Assembly: GCA_964371945.1 (NCBI GenBank)
Contig: CAYJPA010000015.1
Span: 14,144-78,143 of the forward strand
DNA length: 64,000 nucleotides
Direction of reading: 5' to 3'
Source: CAYJPA01 sp964371945
Lineage (GTDB): Bacteria > Chloroflexota > Chloroflexia > Thermomicrobiales > UBA6265
The notes beneath the pieces are model-generated. The model was not told the origin of the DNA and searched no databases. It saw only the letters and a list, made by a program, of their open reading frames with translations. A program made the position numbers and the translations under genes. Of the stretch, positions 45,169-54,312 are shown in pieces (position 1 is the stretch's first letter; each line of letters starts with the position of its first letter).

Positions 45169-46689
45169 GTGGGGACAGTGGGTGTTCTAGTCATTGTCGT
45201 CGGCCTGGTTGTCGTCGTGTTACTGCTGTTCGGACTCCTTGCATCGATGTTCCGCAAGGTTGGACCGAATCAGGCGTTAATTGTCTACGGTATCGGTGGC
45301 CAGCGGGTGATCAAGGGCGGTGGCACGATCGTTTGGCCGATGCTGCAGCAAGCCAGAGAGCTTTCGCTCGAGCTTATGAGCTTCGATGTCACACCGACAA
45401 ACGCCTTTTACACCAGCCAGGGCGTTGCGGTGATCGTCGAAGCCGTCGCTCAGATCAAGGTCAAGTCCGACGAGGTAAGCGTTAAAACCGCGGCGGAACA
45501 GTTCCTCACCAAAACTCCGGAAGAACGCGAAAGCTTGATCCGGCTCGTGATGGAGGGCCACCTGCGCGGAATCATCGGTCAGTTGACGGTCGAGCAAATC
45601 GTCAAGGAACCGGAAATGGTCTCGGAGAAGGTCCGATCGCAGGTTGCGGACGATCTGAGCAAGATGGGACTCGAGGTCATCTCGTTCACCATCAAGGAAA
45701 TCCGGGATTCGAACGAGTACATCACCAACATGGGACGCCCGGACATCGCGATGGTTCGTCGCCAGGCCGACATCGCGACCGCCGAGGCCGAACGGGATAC
45801 CGCGATCAAGCGCGCCCAGGCCTCGAAGGAGTCCAAAATCGCCGAGGCGGTGGCTGACCAGGAAAAGGTGATTGCCGAAACCGCCAGCCAGACCAGGCAG
45901 GCGGAGGCGGTTCGAGATCTCGAGCTCAAGCGGGCGGAATACGACGCCTCGGTGAAGGCGCAACAGGCCTTCGCGGACAAGGCATACGAGATTCAGGCGA
46001 ACATTCAGGAACAGAGGGTCGTCGAAGAGCACGTCAAGATCGAGCAAGTAAAGAAAATGGGAGAGGTCGCTGTCCAGGAGGCCGAGATTCTGCGACGTGA
46101 GAAAGAGCTGATTGCGACCGTGCTCCGCTCTGCCGAGGTTGAAAAGCAGCGGATCGAAACACTTGCCGAAGCGGATCGGCAGCGTGCGGTGCTGCACGCG
46201 ACGGGTCAGGCGGAATCGACGAGACTCCAGGGTCAGGCGCAGGCCGACGTCATTCGCCTTCAGGGCACCGCCGAAGCTGAGATTATCGCGTCGAAGGGCA
46301 AAGCAGAAGCCAACGCGATGGGGCTGAAAGCAGGCGCCTTCCAGGATTACAACCAGGCCGCAATTTTTGACAAACTGCTCTCGGGTCTGCCCGACGTTGT
46401 TCGCGCTCTTGCCGAACCGCTGACCAAGGTCGACAAAATCACGGTCGTGTCGACCGGCGAAGGTAGTGGAAACGGTACAGGCCTCAATCGCGTCACGACC
46501 GATATCGCGACGATGATCGCCCAAGTGCCCGCGATGTTCGAAGCGCTGACCGGCATGAAGGTCGCGGATCTCATGAGCCAAGTTCCGCAAATGGGCCACT
46601 CGCATGACGGCGCCTCGCACAACGGCGCTGCCGAGCCGGTGGCCGCTGGAGATATCATTGAAGGCAAAAATGATGGTCTTGGCGACTAG
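45169..46689 (+). CDS. Flotillin / SPFH-domain protein
   Basis: 506 aa. N-terminal membrane anchor (VLVIVVGLVVVVLLLFGLL) from GTG 45169 (AAAGGAG upstream). SPFH domain at residues about 35-185 (VGPNQALIVYGIGGQRVIKGGG; LELMSFDVTPTNAFYTSQGVAV). A long Ala/Glu/Lys coiled coil (AEAERDTAIKRAQASKESKIAEAVADQEK) follows. It ends with a flotillin-type tail with QAAIFDKLLSGLPDVVRALAEPL. Flotillins scaffold membrane microdomains. Operon with the upstream NfeD protein. A His-rich end (MGHSHDGASHNGA) is unusual. Confidence 0.92.
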   Translation: MGTVGVLVIVVGLVVVVLLLFGLLASMFRKVGPNQALIVYGIGGQRVIKGGGTIVWPMLQQARELSLELMSFDVTPTNAFYTSQGVAVIVEAVAQIKVKSDEVSVKTAAEQFLTKTPEERESLIRLVMEGHLRGIIGQLTVEQIVKEPEMVSEKVRSQVADDLSKMGLEVISFTIKEIRDSNEYITNMGRPDIAMVRRQADIATAEAERDTAIKRAQASKESKIAEAVADQEKVIAETASQTRQAEAVRDLELKRAEYDASVKAQQAFADKAYEIQANIQEQRVVEEHVKIEQVKKMGEVAVQEAEILRREKELIATVLRSAEVEKQRIETLAEADRQRAVLHATGQAESTRLQGQAQADVIRLQGTAEAEIIASKGKAEANAMGLKAGAFQDYNQAAIFDKLLSGLPDVVRALAEPLTKVDKITVVSTGEGSGNGTGLNRVTTDIATMIAQVPAMFEALTGMKVADLMSQVPQMGHSHDGASHNGAAEPVAAGDIIEGKNDGLGD

Positions 46690-46729
46690 TCTTTTGGGTG
46701 TGATCTCGTAAGCGAGCAAGAATTGCTGA

Positions 46730-46765
46730 AAATGCGCCGGTTCCTCTATAGGAGCCGGCGCATTT
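46730..46765 (+). terminator. Strong hairpin after flotillin
   Basis: Stem of about 15 bp (46730-46744 with 46751-46765, one G-T pair) around TCTATA. It ends in ATTT, 40 bp after the flotillin stop. Confidence 0.75.
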
Positions 46766-46848
46766 GCGCACACGGTCGTTAATGTGTTGTAAAAGGGGGG
46801 AAAGCGCGCCGGTGTCGACTGGCGGTGGGACGACAAGGGCGGGGTGAG

Positions 46849-47415
46849 ATGTCTGAAGATCCAATTGGAAGTTCGGGTATTAGGGACGCCCAAAGGGTTC
46901 GCGCGGAGGCGATCGGACAACCGGGGCAACGCCGATTTCGACTGATGGCGATCGTCGAGGGCCAAACCCGGATTGTCTGGATGGAAAAGGAAGACCTTCG
47001 CCGACTTGGTCAGGCACTGGAACAGGTACTGGCCAATCTCCCGGATTCGGATCCGGACAGTTCGACGACGCAGTTCACAACTGCCGACTTTGACCTCGAA
47101 TCCGCCACACAAATCCGCGCCGGCAGGATGGAGCTTGGCTATGACGAGAAAAGCAACCGGCTGATATTGATCGCGCACGACTTTGAGACCGTCGAGGAGA
47201 CGACACCGGCGTTTGTCTTTCGGCTAACTCCAACCATGGCGCGAGATCTCGCGGAGGAGGCGGCAATCGTTGTAGCGGCAGGTCGCCCACGTTGCCCTCT
47301 CTGCGGCATTCCGATCGAGCCCGAGGGTCATACTTGTCCAAAACAGAACGGCCACTTTCCGCACCGGCTCGAAGAGGTTCAGGATGATGAAGAGGATGAT
47401 GAGCCAGCGGGGTGA
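46849..47415 (+). CDS. DUF3090 family protein
   Basis: 188 aa. Family pattern: GQPGQRRFRLMAIVEGQTRIVWMEKEDLRRLGQALEQVL, AGRMELGYDEKSNRLILIAHD, and a C-terminal zinc ribbon (RPRCPLCGIPIEPEGHTCPKQNGH). Function is unproven; the family occurs in Actinobacteria and Chloroflexi. ATG 46849 follows GGGG. It leads by 106 bp into the methyl-cycle operon. The tail is strongly acidic. Confidence 0.85.
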   Translation: MSEDPIGSSGIRDAQRVRAEAIGQPGQRRFRLMAIVEGQTRIVWMEKEDLRRLGQALEQVLANLPDSDPDSSTTQFTTADFDLESATQIRAGRMELGYDEKSNRLILIAHDFETVEETTPAFVFRLTPTMARDLAEEAAIVVAAGRPRCPLCGIPIEPEGHTCPKQNGHFPHRLEEVQDDEEDDEPAG

Positions 47416-47457
47416 TTGTTAGCACCGCTGTGGTCTACCATGATATGCTCGTTGATC

Positions 47458-47482
47458 GGCGCCCGGTTCACGTTCGGGCGCC
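47458..47482 (+). promoter_or_regulatory. Leader hairpin before the methyl-cycle operon
   Basis: A perfect 8-bp stem (GGCGCCCG / CGGGCGCC) with a nine-base loop lies 40 bp before the kinase start. No T-run follows. It does not match the SAM or SAH riboswitch patterns that I know. Confidence 0.4.
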
Positions 47483-47521
47483 GAACGTTGTCCAGCGCGC
47501 TATTTTACTCCCGAGTAGGTA

Positions 47522-48520
47522 ATGACTGAACAAACAAACACCGGTTCGCCTCCGGTCGTCATTAGCGCGTCGATCGCGTTTGACTACATCATGTCGTTTG
47601 GCGGATCGTTCGCCGATCACATCATCCCCGACAAGACCCACGTCATTTCGGTGAGCTTCCTGGTCGACACGCTCCGCAAACAGCGTGGCGGATGCGGGGG
47701 AAACGTGGCATACAGTCTTGCGCTGCTGGGGACGCCGTCGTCGCTGGTTGGCGCGGTGGGGCACGATTTTGCCCCATATCGGGCTGTGTTCGATCAAATG
47801 GGAATCGATCTCACCTCGGTGATCGAAGTTGAGGATCAAGCGACGGCGACCGCATTCATGATGGCCGATCGCAAAGACAATCAAATCAACTCGTTTTACC
47901 CAGGTCCCTCGGACCTCGCGGGCGAGATCGACGTGACTCCACTCGGCAACGGGGCGACGTATGGTCTGCTTGGGCCAACTGGACCCGGCGTGATGTGCAA
48001 GCATGCCGGTCAATTCGGGGCGGCGTCCTGCAGAATGATCTACGACCCGGCCTTTCAGATCATTATTCTGTCTGCCGAAGACCTGATCGCCGGAATCGAT
48101 CTCGCGTGGGGTCTGGTTGCAAATGATTACGAGTACGCGATGATCGAGCGAAAAACCGGATTGACGATCGACGATCTCGAGCAACGAGTTGAGTTGTTGG
48201 TGGTCACGTACGGCGATCAGGGCTCGGAGCTCCGGCAACGTGGCCAGCGAGCAAAGGTGCCTGCCGCTACTACACAGTACGTCAAGGACCCTTCCGGCGC
48301 GGGCGACGCCTATCGATCTGGCTTGATCAAGGGGTTGCTGCTCGAACGCGATCTGGAGGTAGCCGGCAGGCTCGCCGGATTGACCGCGACATATGCGGTT
48401 GAGCATATCGGGACCCAGGAGCATTACTACACAGCGGAAGAATTTGTTGCACGATTCGATGCATCGTTTCCCGATTTTGCCGGCGCACTGAGCGCGGCGG
48501 ATCTGAAAAGCAGCCGGTAG
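47522..48520 (+). CDS. PfkB-family kinase, probable adenosine kinase
   Basis: 332 aa ribokinase fold. N-terminal GSFADHIIPDK and VSFLVDTLRKQRGGCGGNVAYSLALLG; C-terminal anion-hole motif KDPSGAGDAYRSGLIKGLL with the catalytic Asp. Placed directly before ahcY and metK. An adenosine kinase would remove adenosine that AhcY releases, pulling the reversible reaction forward. That inference sets the call; ribokinase or other sugar kinase activity is the alternative. Confidence 0.85.
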   Translation: MTEQTNTGSPPVVISASIAFDYIMSFGGSFADHIIPDKTHVISVSFLVDTLRKQRGGCGGNVAYSLALLGTPSSLVGAVGHDFAPYRAVFDQMGIDLTSVIEVEDQATATAFMMADRKDNQINSFYPGPSDLAGEIDVTPLGNGATYGLLGPTGPGVMCKHAGQFGAASCRMIYDPAFQIIILSAEDLIAGIDLAWGLVANDYEYAMIERKTGLTIDDLEQRVELLVVTYGDQGSELRQRGQRAKVPAATTQYVKDPSGAGDAYRSGLIKGLLLERDLEVAGRLAGLTATYAVEHIGTQEHYYTAEEFVARFDASFPDFAGALSAADLKSSR

Positions 48521-48571
48521 GGGCACATCGGCAGTGCGATCCATGTTGATCGCGGGCGGAGGAATGTTCTC

Positions 48572-49834
48572 ATGGTAACGACGTCAAGGAACTTCGATAT
48601 AAAGGATGTCTCGCTTGCCCCGGCAGGGAGGCGCCGAATCGAGTGGGCCGCGCGCGAGATGCCGGTACTCAAACTGATCCGGGATCGCTTCATTGCCGAG
48701 CAGCCGCTTGCCGGAATCCGGATGGTCGTCTGTGCTCACATTACGACTGAGACCGCAAATCTCGCGCGGACGTTTAAAGCTGGCGGCGCGGATGCGGTGC
48801 TCTGCGCCAGCAATCCGCTCTCCACGCAGGATGATGTGGCCGCCGCGTTGGTTGAAGAAGGCATCTCGGTTTACGCGGTTAAGGGCGAGAATGCCGAGAC
48901 TTACCATCGCCACATCATTGCCGCGTTGGAGCACCACCCGCACGTTCTGATCGACGACGGCGCCGACGTGGTGACCACGCTTCATACCGAACGCACGGAT
49001 TTGCTCGCAAACGTGATGGGGGCGACCGAAGAAACCACAACCGGCGTTATCCGAGAGCGGGCGATGGAAAAGGACGGCATCCTGAAGTTCCCGGTCATCG
49101 CCGTGAACGACGCGGACACCAAGCACTTCTTTGACAACCGCTACGGCACTGGTCAGAGCACAATTGACGGCGTGCTTCGGGCGACCAACATTCTGATCGC
49201 GGGCAAGACCGTGGTTGTCGCCGGATACGGCTGGTGCGGCAAGGGCATCGCGATGCGCTTCCGCGGCATGGGCGGTCGCGTGATCGTGACCGAGATCGAT
49301 CCGGTCAAGGCCCTCGAGGCGGCGATGGACGGATTTGCGGTGCTAACGATGGAGCAGGCGGCTCCACAAGCGGACATGATCATCACCGCGACCGGCAACA
49401 TCAATGTCGTCGATCGCGAGCATTTCGAGAAGATGAAGGATGGCGCAATCCTTGCCAACTCCGGCCATTTTGATTCCGAGGTCAACGTCAGGGTCTTGAG
49501 CGAAATGGCCGGTGAGGGTCGGCGTACGCTGCGCCCATTTGTCGAGGAGTTCAAGATCGCGGACGACCGGCGGCTGATCGTGCTCGGAGAGGGCCGTCTG
49601 ATCAACCTCGCTGCAGCTGAAGGACATCCGGCCAGCGTGATGGACATGAGCTTCGCGAACCAGGCGCTGGCCGCGGGCTATATCGTTCGGGAAGGCAAGA
49701 ATCTCGACCCGCGCGTCTATAGCGTGCCGCGTGAGATCGACCAGGAAATTGCCCGTTTGAAACTCATTAGCATGGGAATCGAAATCGATACGCTCACCCC
49801 CGAGCAAGCGAAGTATTTGACCTCTTGGCAATAG
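48572..49834 (+). CDS. ahcY: Adenosylhomocysteinase
   Basis: 420 aa. Splits S-adenosylhomocysteine to homocysteine and adenosine using bound NAD. Conserved parts: AGIRMVVCAHITTETANLARTF, DDGADVVTTLH, GTGQSTIDGVLRATN, and the NAD motif VVAGYGWCGKGIAMRFRGMG. It is the shorter bacterial/archaeal form, ending in YLTSWQ instead of the long C-terminal tail. The ATG is preceded by GGAGGA. Second gene of the operon. Confidence 0.96.
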   Translation: MVTTSRNFDIKDVSLAPAGRRRIEWAAREMPVLKLIRDRFIAEQPLAGIRMVVCAHITTETANLARTFKAGGADAVLCASNPLSTQDDVAAALVEEGISVYAVKGENAETYHRHIIAALEHHPHVLIDDGADVVTTLHTERTDLLANVMGATEETTTGVIRERAMEKDGILKFPVIAVNDADTKHFFDNRYGTGQSTIDGVLRATNILIAGKTVVVAGYGWCGKGIAMRFRGMGGRVIVTEIDPVKALEAAMDGFAVLTMEQAAPQADMIITATGNINVVDREHFEKMKDGAILANSGHFDSEVNVRVLSEMAGEGRRTLRPFVEEFKIADDRRLIVLGEGRLINLAAAEGHPASVMDMSFANQALAAGYIVREGKNLDPRVYSVPREIDQEIARLKLISMGIEIDTLTPEQAKYLTSWQ

Positions 49835-49905
49835 GAGTTGAATAAACGACGTTTGCATTTGAATCGCAGGATGCCCTGGGCATCGACAGCTTGACGGAGA
49901 GATCA

Positions 49906-51117
49906 ATGGGATTGACGTTCAATACCGCGGAGCGCACGTTTTTCACATCCGAATCGGTGACCGAAGGACATCCAGACAAACTGTGCGATCAGATCTCGGA
50001 CGCCGTTCTCGACGCGATCCTGGCCGACGATCCTGATGGCAAAGTCGCGTGCGAAACCTCCACCACGACCGGGACCGTCTTCGTGTTCGGCGAAGTCACT
50101 ACAACCACATATGTAGACATTCCAGCATTGGTGCGGTCTGTTGTGCGTGATATCGGTTACACCCACTCATCTCATGGATTCGATTGCGATACCTGCGGCG
50201 TAATGGTGGCGATCAAGGGGCAGAGTCCCGAGATTCTGGCCGGCGTCGAGCACGCACTGGAGACTCGTGGAGGAGGGAGCGTCGATCCCTTCGACATTAC
50301 AGGGGCGGGCGATCAGGGCATGATGATCGGGTACGCCTGCAATGAGACTCCAGAACTGATGCCGCTTCCGATCTCTCTTGCGCATAAGCTTGCCAAGCAG
50401 CTCGCGCATGCACGCAAATCCGGTGAGCTGCCCTGGTTGCTGCCGGACGGCAAGAGCCAGGTTACTGTCGAGTACGCGTACGGCAAGCCGCATCGGGTCG
50501 AGGCGATCGTTGTCTCAACCCAGCATCTCGATTCGATCGACAACGATTCGATTGATGCGGGCGTGCGATCCGGGGTGATTGATACAGTCGTGCCGGCCGG
50601 ATTGATCGACAGCAATACCAAGTTCTACATCAATCCGAGCGGACGGTTCGCCATCGGTGGGCCAATGGCCGACGCTGGTCTGACCGGGCGAAAAATCATC
50701 GTCGACACCTATGGCGGTATGGCTCGCCACGGCGGCGGCGCCTTCTCCGGTAAAGATGCAACCAAGGTCGACCGTTCTGCCGCGTACGCGGCACGGTACG
50801 TGGCCAAGAACGTCGTTGCCGCCGGCCTGGCGGACCGCTTCGAGCTGCAGATTTCGTATGCAATCGGGATGTCACACCCGGTTTCGATTATGTGCGAGTC
50901 GTTTGGAACCAGCAAGGTTTCCAACGAGCTGATCGAATCTCTGGTGAAGGAGCATTTCGATCTCCGACCTGCCGCCATCATTCATCATCTCGACCTCAAA
51001 CGTCCTATCTATCGCCAGACCGCTGCCTACGGTCACTTCGGCCGCGAAGACATCGGAGTGCCCTGGGAACGAACCGACAAGGCCGCCGTGCTAGCAAGAG
51101 CTGCCGGACTCACGTAG
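49906..51117 (+). CDS. metK: S-adenosylmethionine synthetase
   Basis: 403 aa. Makes SAM from ATP and methionine. Motifs: FTSESVTEGHPDKLCDQISDAVLDAIL, GAGDQGMMIGYAC, GGGAFSGKDATKVDRSAAYAARY. The ATG at 49906 (GGAGAG upstream) replaces a TTG five codons earlier. Third gene of the methyl cycle, 71 bp after ahcY. The set closes the SAM-to-SAH-to-homocysteine loop except for the methionine synthase step. Confidence 0.97.
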   Translation: MGLTFNTAERTFFTSESVTEGHPDKLCDQISDAVLDAILADDPDGKVACETSTTTGTVFVFGEVTTTTYVDIPALVRSVVRDIGYTHSSHGFDCDTCGVMVAIKGQSPEILAGVEHALETRGGGSVDPFDITGAGDQGMMIGYACNETPELMPLPISLAHKLAKQLAHARKSGELPWLLPDGKSQVTVEYAYGKPHRVEAIVVSTQHLDSIDNDSIDAGVRSGVIDTVVPAGLIDSNTKFYINPSGRFAIGGPMADAGLTGRKIIVDTYGGMARHGGGAFSGKDATKVDRSAAYAARYVAKNVVAAGLADRFELQISYAIGMSHPVSIMCESFGTSKVSNELIESLVKEHFDLRPAAIIHHLDLKRPIYRQTAAYGHFGREDIGVPWERTDKAAVLARAAGLT

Positions 51118-51139
51118 TCGAACACGGTCGAAAACAAAT

Positions 51140-51162
51140 CGAGCCGGCAGATCGGCGGCTCG
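51140..51162 (+). terminator. Terminator-like hairpin after metK
   Basis: A 7-bp stem (CGAGCCG at 51140-51146, CGGCTCG at 51156-51162) is followed by TGTTTGG, 23 bp after the metK stop. Confidence 0.5.
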
Positions 51163-51227
51163 TGTTTGGTTCAGCATTTTCTCGCTGATCGAAAGGTGCG
51201 CGGAGTTCCCGGTGAGGGCGGCTGAGC

Positions 51228-51950
51228 TTAACCTGCCAGGGGAATCGTGCCGATCGTTTCCAGTGCGGGATAGGGCTGACCTAACTCCATCGTGATGATC
51301 TCGATGTCGTGAACCGTGAAGGAACCGAACCGCCGGTCACGCCATTTGGCAATTGTTTCTTGAAGTCCGGCCGAAGCCTGCTCCTCCGTGTAGTGGGCGA
51401 TCGTACAGTGCGGAACGTAGCCGTACTTTGGTTGAGTAGGAATCGCCGCGAGCTCACGGAGACGGGTGTGCATGCGGCTACACTGTCCGCGATCGTGAAC
51501 ATCCAGAAAAACAGCGTCCTGGAACGAGTTCGCTCCGCCGAGCCCAATATCGAACGGAATCGCGCCTGCAAGCGCCGAGGATGCACCCGCGATGAACTCT
51601 TCGATCCGCGCCGTTGTGATCTCTTCCGGATTCTTGGGGTTCTCGCTCACAAAGCCGAGCTCTTGCAACGTGATGTGCAGGAAGTGATCGGGATGGAATC
51701 GGACAAAGGGGAATCCGGCGAGGCCGGCGCGTATTTCTTCCAGCGACGGCTTTAAGATACGAGCATCGACTCTGATCACGCACATCGCGAAGGGCCCGGG
51801 CGCGCCTACCCATGACTCAGAGTCATGACGTCCGTCCGCCGTCTCCGGGTAAAAGCCAAACGCGTTCCAGATTTCCCGGTAGGCTGCGTCCTGGCGTCGG
51901 GACGCGCGTATGTCTCGCCAGCTCGTGCGGAAAAGGCGACCAATGTTCAT
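51228..51950 (-). CDS. 2H phosphoesterase, LigT/2'-5' RNA ligase-like
   Basis: 240 aa. The two HxT motifs that give the 2H family its name are readable as FLHITLQELG and PHCTIAHYT, placed about 110 residues apart. The fold hydrolyses or ligates cyclic or 2'-5' phosphodiesters, and many homologues have unassigned substrates. ATG 51950 lies 18 bp after the greA stop. It probably ends the ridA-greA-ligT transcript. Confidence 0.85.
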   Translation of the reverse strand: MNIGRLFRTSWRDIRASRRQDAAYREIWNAFGFYPETADGRHDSESWVGAPGPFAMCVIRVDARILKPSLEEIRAGLAGFPFVRFHPDHFLHITLQELGFVSENPKNPEEITTARIEEFIAGASSALAGAIPFDIGLGGANSFQDAVFLDVHDRGQCSRMHTRLRELAAIPTQPKYGYVPHCTIAHYTEEQASAGLQETIAKWRDRRFGSFTVHDIEIITMELGQPYPALETIGTIPLAG

Positions 51951-51968
51951 CCGCGCGAAAGGATGCGG

Positions 51969-52439
51969 TTACTCAATGCGGAGAATCGTCAGTGTAGACA
52001 TTCCGCCGGGGGTTGAGACCTGGGCTTTTTGCCCGGGCCGCTTTCCCAACAGCGCCTTCCCAATCGGCGACTCGTTGGAGATTAATCCCTTCGCCGGTTT
52101 GGCCTCAATCGCGCCGACGATTTTGTAGCTTTCCTCGTCACCTTCGAAATCGACAACGACCGTAGATCCAAGTCCGACGATATCTTTCAAACCAGGTTTC
52201 GATTCATCGATCACGAGCGCGTGTCGAACGAGGGCCTCGAGATCGCCGATTCGCTTCTCATTCATCATTTGATCGATGCGGGCCGCCTCGTATGCGGCGT
52301 TCTCACGAAGGTCTCCGTGTGAGCGCGCTTCGGCGACCGCGGCGGCAATGAATGGGCGTTTGATCTCTTTGAGCTCTTCAAGTTCAGCCTTAAGCCGTTC
52401 CAGTCCTTCCTGAGTGACCGGTATCTTTTTTGCATCCAC
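51969..52439 (-). CDS. greA: Transcription elongation factor GreA
   Basis: 156 aa. GreA restarts backtracked RNA polymerase by stimulating transcript cleavage. Coiled-coil N-terminus (EGLERLKAELEELKEIKRPFI; ARSHGDLRENAAYEAARIDQ, with the acidic tip Asp and Glu) and a C-terminal FKBP-like domain (IGLGSTVVV-type, ISNESPIGKALLGKRPGQ). GTG 52439 follows AGGAGAAG. Follows ridA by 82 bp. Confidence 0.96.
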   Translation of the reverse strand: MDAKKIPVTQEGLERLKAELEELKEIKRPFIAAAVAEARSHGDLRENAAYEAARIDQMMNEKRIGDLEALVRHALVIDESKPGLKDIVGLGSTVVVDFEGDEESYKIVGAIEAKPAKGLISNESPIGKALLGKRPGQKAQVSTPGGMSTLTILRIE

Positions 52440-52521
52440 AGTAGCTCTTCTCCTATCGGAAACGCGGAGTCACCCGCGGCGCCGATGCCGCGGACAACTG
52501 AGCCGACATGTGATTGAGGGG

Positions 52522-52971
52522 CTAAAGCACTTCGACCATGCATTCGATCTCGACGGCAATGTTGCCCGGCAGCGCCGCGAAACCGACCGCCGAACGGGTA
52601 TGCCTGCCTTTTTCGCCAAAGACTTCGACCATCAGATCGGAGCAGCCATTGATCACCTTGGGATGGTCGACAAAATCGGGCGCGGTATTGACCATTCCAA
52701 GCACTTTCAGCACACGGTTGACACGATCAAGATCACCCAACGCATCCTTAATGGTGGCGATGATCTGAAGACCGACTTCCCGAGCGACTGCCTGACCTTG
52801 CTCAATCGTGAGATCAATGCCCAGCTTTCCTGCCGGTGCGGAAGCGGAAGGACCGGTTCCGGAGATCAGCAGTAGATTGCCGGTCTGCACGTATCGCACA
52901 TAGGTGGCGATGGGCTTCGCGGGCTCCGGAAGCTCGATTCCCAATTCCTTCAAACGTGCTTCAACTTGCAC
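52522..52971 (-). CDS. RidA family protein
   Basis: 149 aa, trimeric YjgF fold. Enamine/imine deaminases of this group clear reactive products of PLP enzymes. Pattern: YVRYVQTGNLLLISGTGPSA, GIDLTIEQGQAVAREVGLQIIATIKDALGDLDRVNRVLKVLGMVN, RHTRSAVGFAALPGNIAVEIECMVEVL. The catalytic Arg is the RHTRSAVG arginine. GTG 52971 has AAGGAAG upstream; the longer frame to 53007 is unsupported. Confidence 0.9.
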   Translation of the reverse strand: MQVEARLKELGIELPEPAKPIATYVRYVQTGNLLLISGTGPSASAPAGKLGIDLTIEQGQAVAREVGLQIIATIKDALGDLDRVNRVLKVLGMVNTAPDFVDHPKVINGCSDLMVEVFGEKGRHTRSAVGFAALPGNIAVEIECMVEVL

Positions 52972-53073
52972 TGATGCTTCCTTTTCACGTATCGAACGAG
53001 TGCCCAAATCTTACCTTGATGGTAGTCTCCTGGGACTAAGCGGTCAATGGAGAGGTAACAGGGGAGCAGGCAA

Positions 53074-54159
53074 GTGACTGCCAAGCAATTGCCCGGGCTG
53101 ATCGAAACAATGATCGAATTGATGGAACTGCCAGGGCCGACCGGGCAGGAAGAGCCTGTGCTCGCATGGTGCCGAGAGCATTGGAGCGAGCTCGGCGCGG
53201 AGGTCGACGCAACCCCGCTGGGGAATGTCGTCGCCAGGATTGGCGGGTCGGGTCCGAGGTTGCTCCTCCAGGGTCATGCGGACGAGATCAGCTACGTTGT
53301 CAAAACGATCGACGCTCGCGGTTTCGTCTGGTTGAGCGATGGCCAGGCCGGTGACTCGAAGTCGCTCTTTCATCGCCACCCGGCCGGGCAACCGGCATTG
53401 ATTGCCGGCCGCCGGGCCAGAGTGCAAGGGCTCTTTGCAACGGTCACCGGTCACATTCTGTCGACGCGCGCGGACGAGGGACCATTGACCTCGATCAATG
53501 ACATCTTTGTCGATGTCGGAGCGGGTAGTCGCCAGGAAGCAGAAGCGATGGGTGTGCACGTCGGAGCGGGCGTTGTTTGGAATCCGCCGACTCGCCGGAT
53601 CGGAGCGCGAATTGTCGGCAAGGCGATCGACGATCGTGTGGCGCTTGCTCTGATGACCAGCGTCCTGGCAAGCGTTGATCGCGAGAAGCTGACGTACGAT
53701 GTGACCATGGCCGCGACAGTGCAAGAAGAGATTGGCTTGATCGGAGCGACGGCTCTCGGAACGAGGGAGAGCTATGATCTGGCGATCGCGATCGACAACG
53801 GTCCGATCGGCGATTACCCCGGCACGGATCCCAGAGAAATGCCCGTTCAACTTGGCTCGGGTCCAACGCTCGTCTACAAAGACTCGTGGGCGCACTACGA
53901 TCGGCGAATCATCAATCAGCTGTTGGATGTCGCCGAATTGAACAATCTGCCGGTGCAGACGAGCACCTTTCCGGGGTTTGGCAGTGACGGAGCAGCGCTG
54001 ATCCGGACTGGTATTCCGACCGCGCTTTTGGGCATTGCAACACGCTACACCCATTCGCCCTTCGAAATGGCCGACGAACGGGATGTCCAAGGAGCGCTTG
54101 ATTTGTTGATCGCGTTCCTCACAACTCCATCAAGACCACTCGAACCGGGTCCATCATAA
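53074..54159 (+). CDS. M42-family metallo-aminopeptidase
   Basis: 361 aa dinuclear zinc peptidase that forms large tetrahedral shells trimming peptides. Metal ligands lie in LLLQGHADEI, KAIDDRVALALM, ATVQEEIGLIGATALG and DNGPIGDYPGTD. GTG 53074 follows GGGGAG. Divergent from ridA by 102 bp. The substrate class (acidic or hydrophobic residues) is not predictable here. Confidence 0.92.
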   Translation: MTAKQLPGLIETMIELMELPGPTGQEEPVLAWCREHWSELGAEVDATPLGNVVARIGGSGPRLLLQGHADEISYVVKTIDARGFVWLSDGQAGDSKSLFHRHPAGQPALIAGRRARVQGLFATVTGHILSTRADEGPLTSINDIFVDVGAGSRQEAEAMGVHVGAGVVWNPPTRRIGARIVGKAIDDRVALALMTSVLASVDREKLTYDVTMAATVQEEIGLIGATALGTRESYDLAIAIDNGPIGDYPGTDPREMPVQLGSGPTLVYKDSWAHYDRRIINQLLDVAELNNLPVQTSTFPGFGSDGAALIRTGIPTALLGIATRYTHSPFEMADERDVQGALDLLIAFLTTPSRPLEPGPS

Positions 54160-54312
54160 GAATCGGACGCAATGCCAGACCTCGTGAGGGCGTATTGAAT
54201 ACACCATGGCAATAAGGCTTTCAGCGATCAACGAATTCTTCGCCTGCAGTACGACGATTGTCGGACATCCTTTCGCGTCGAGGCATGGCTCCAGACATCG
54301 TACGGCAGTGGA

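Noticed and set aside
45277..47178. 633-codon minus-strand frame antisense to the flotillin and DUF3090 genes
   Set aside because: Both plus-strand genes show clear family motifs and ribosome sites; the antisense frame has none and reads as low-quality composition.
47416..47521. SAM or SAH riboswitch before the methyl-cycle operon
   Set aside because: Only one simple hairpin is visible; I could not recognise the conserved core bases of any known class.
53044..54090. 348-codon minus-strand frame opposite the M42 peptidase
   Set aside because: Shadow of a confident plus-strand gene.
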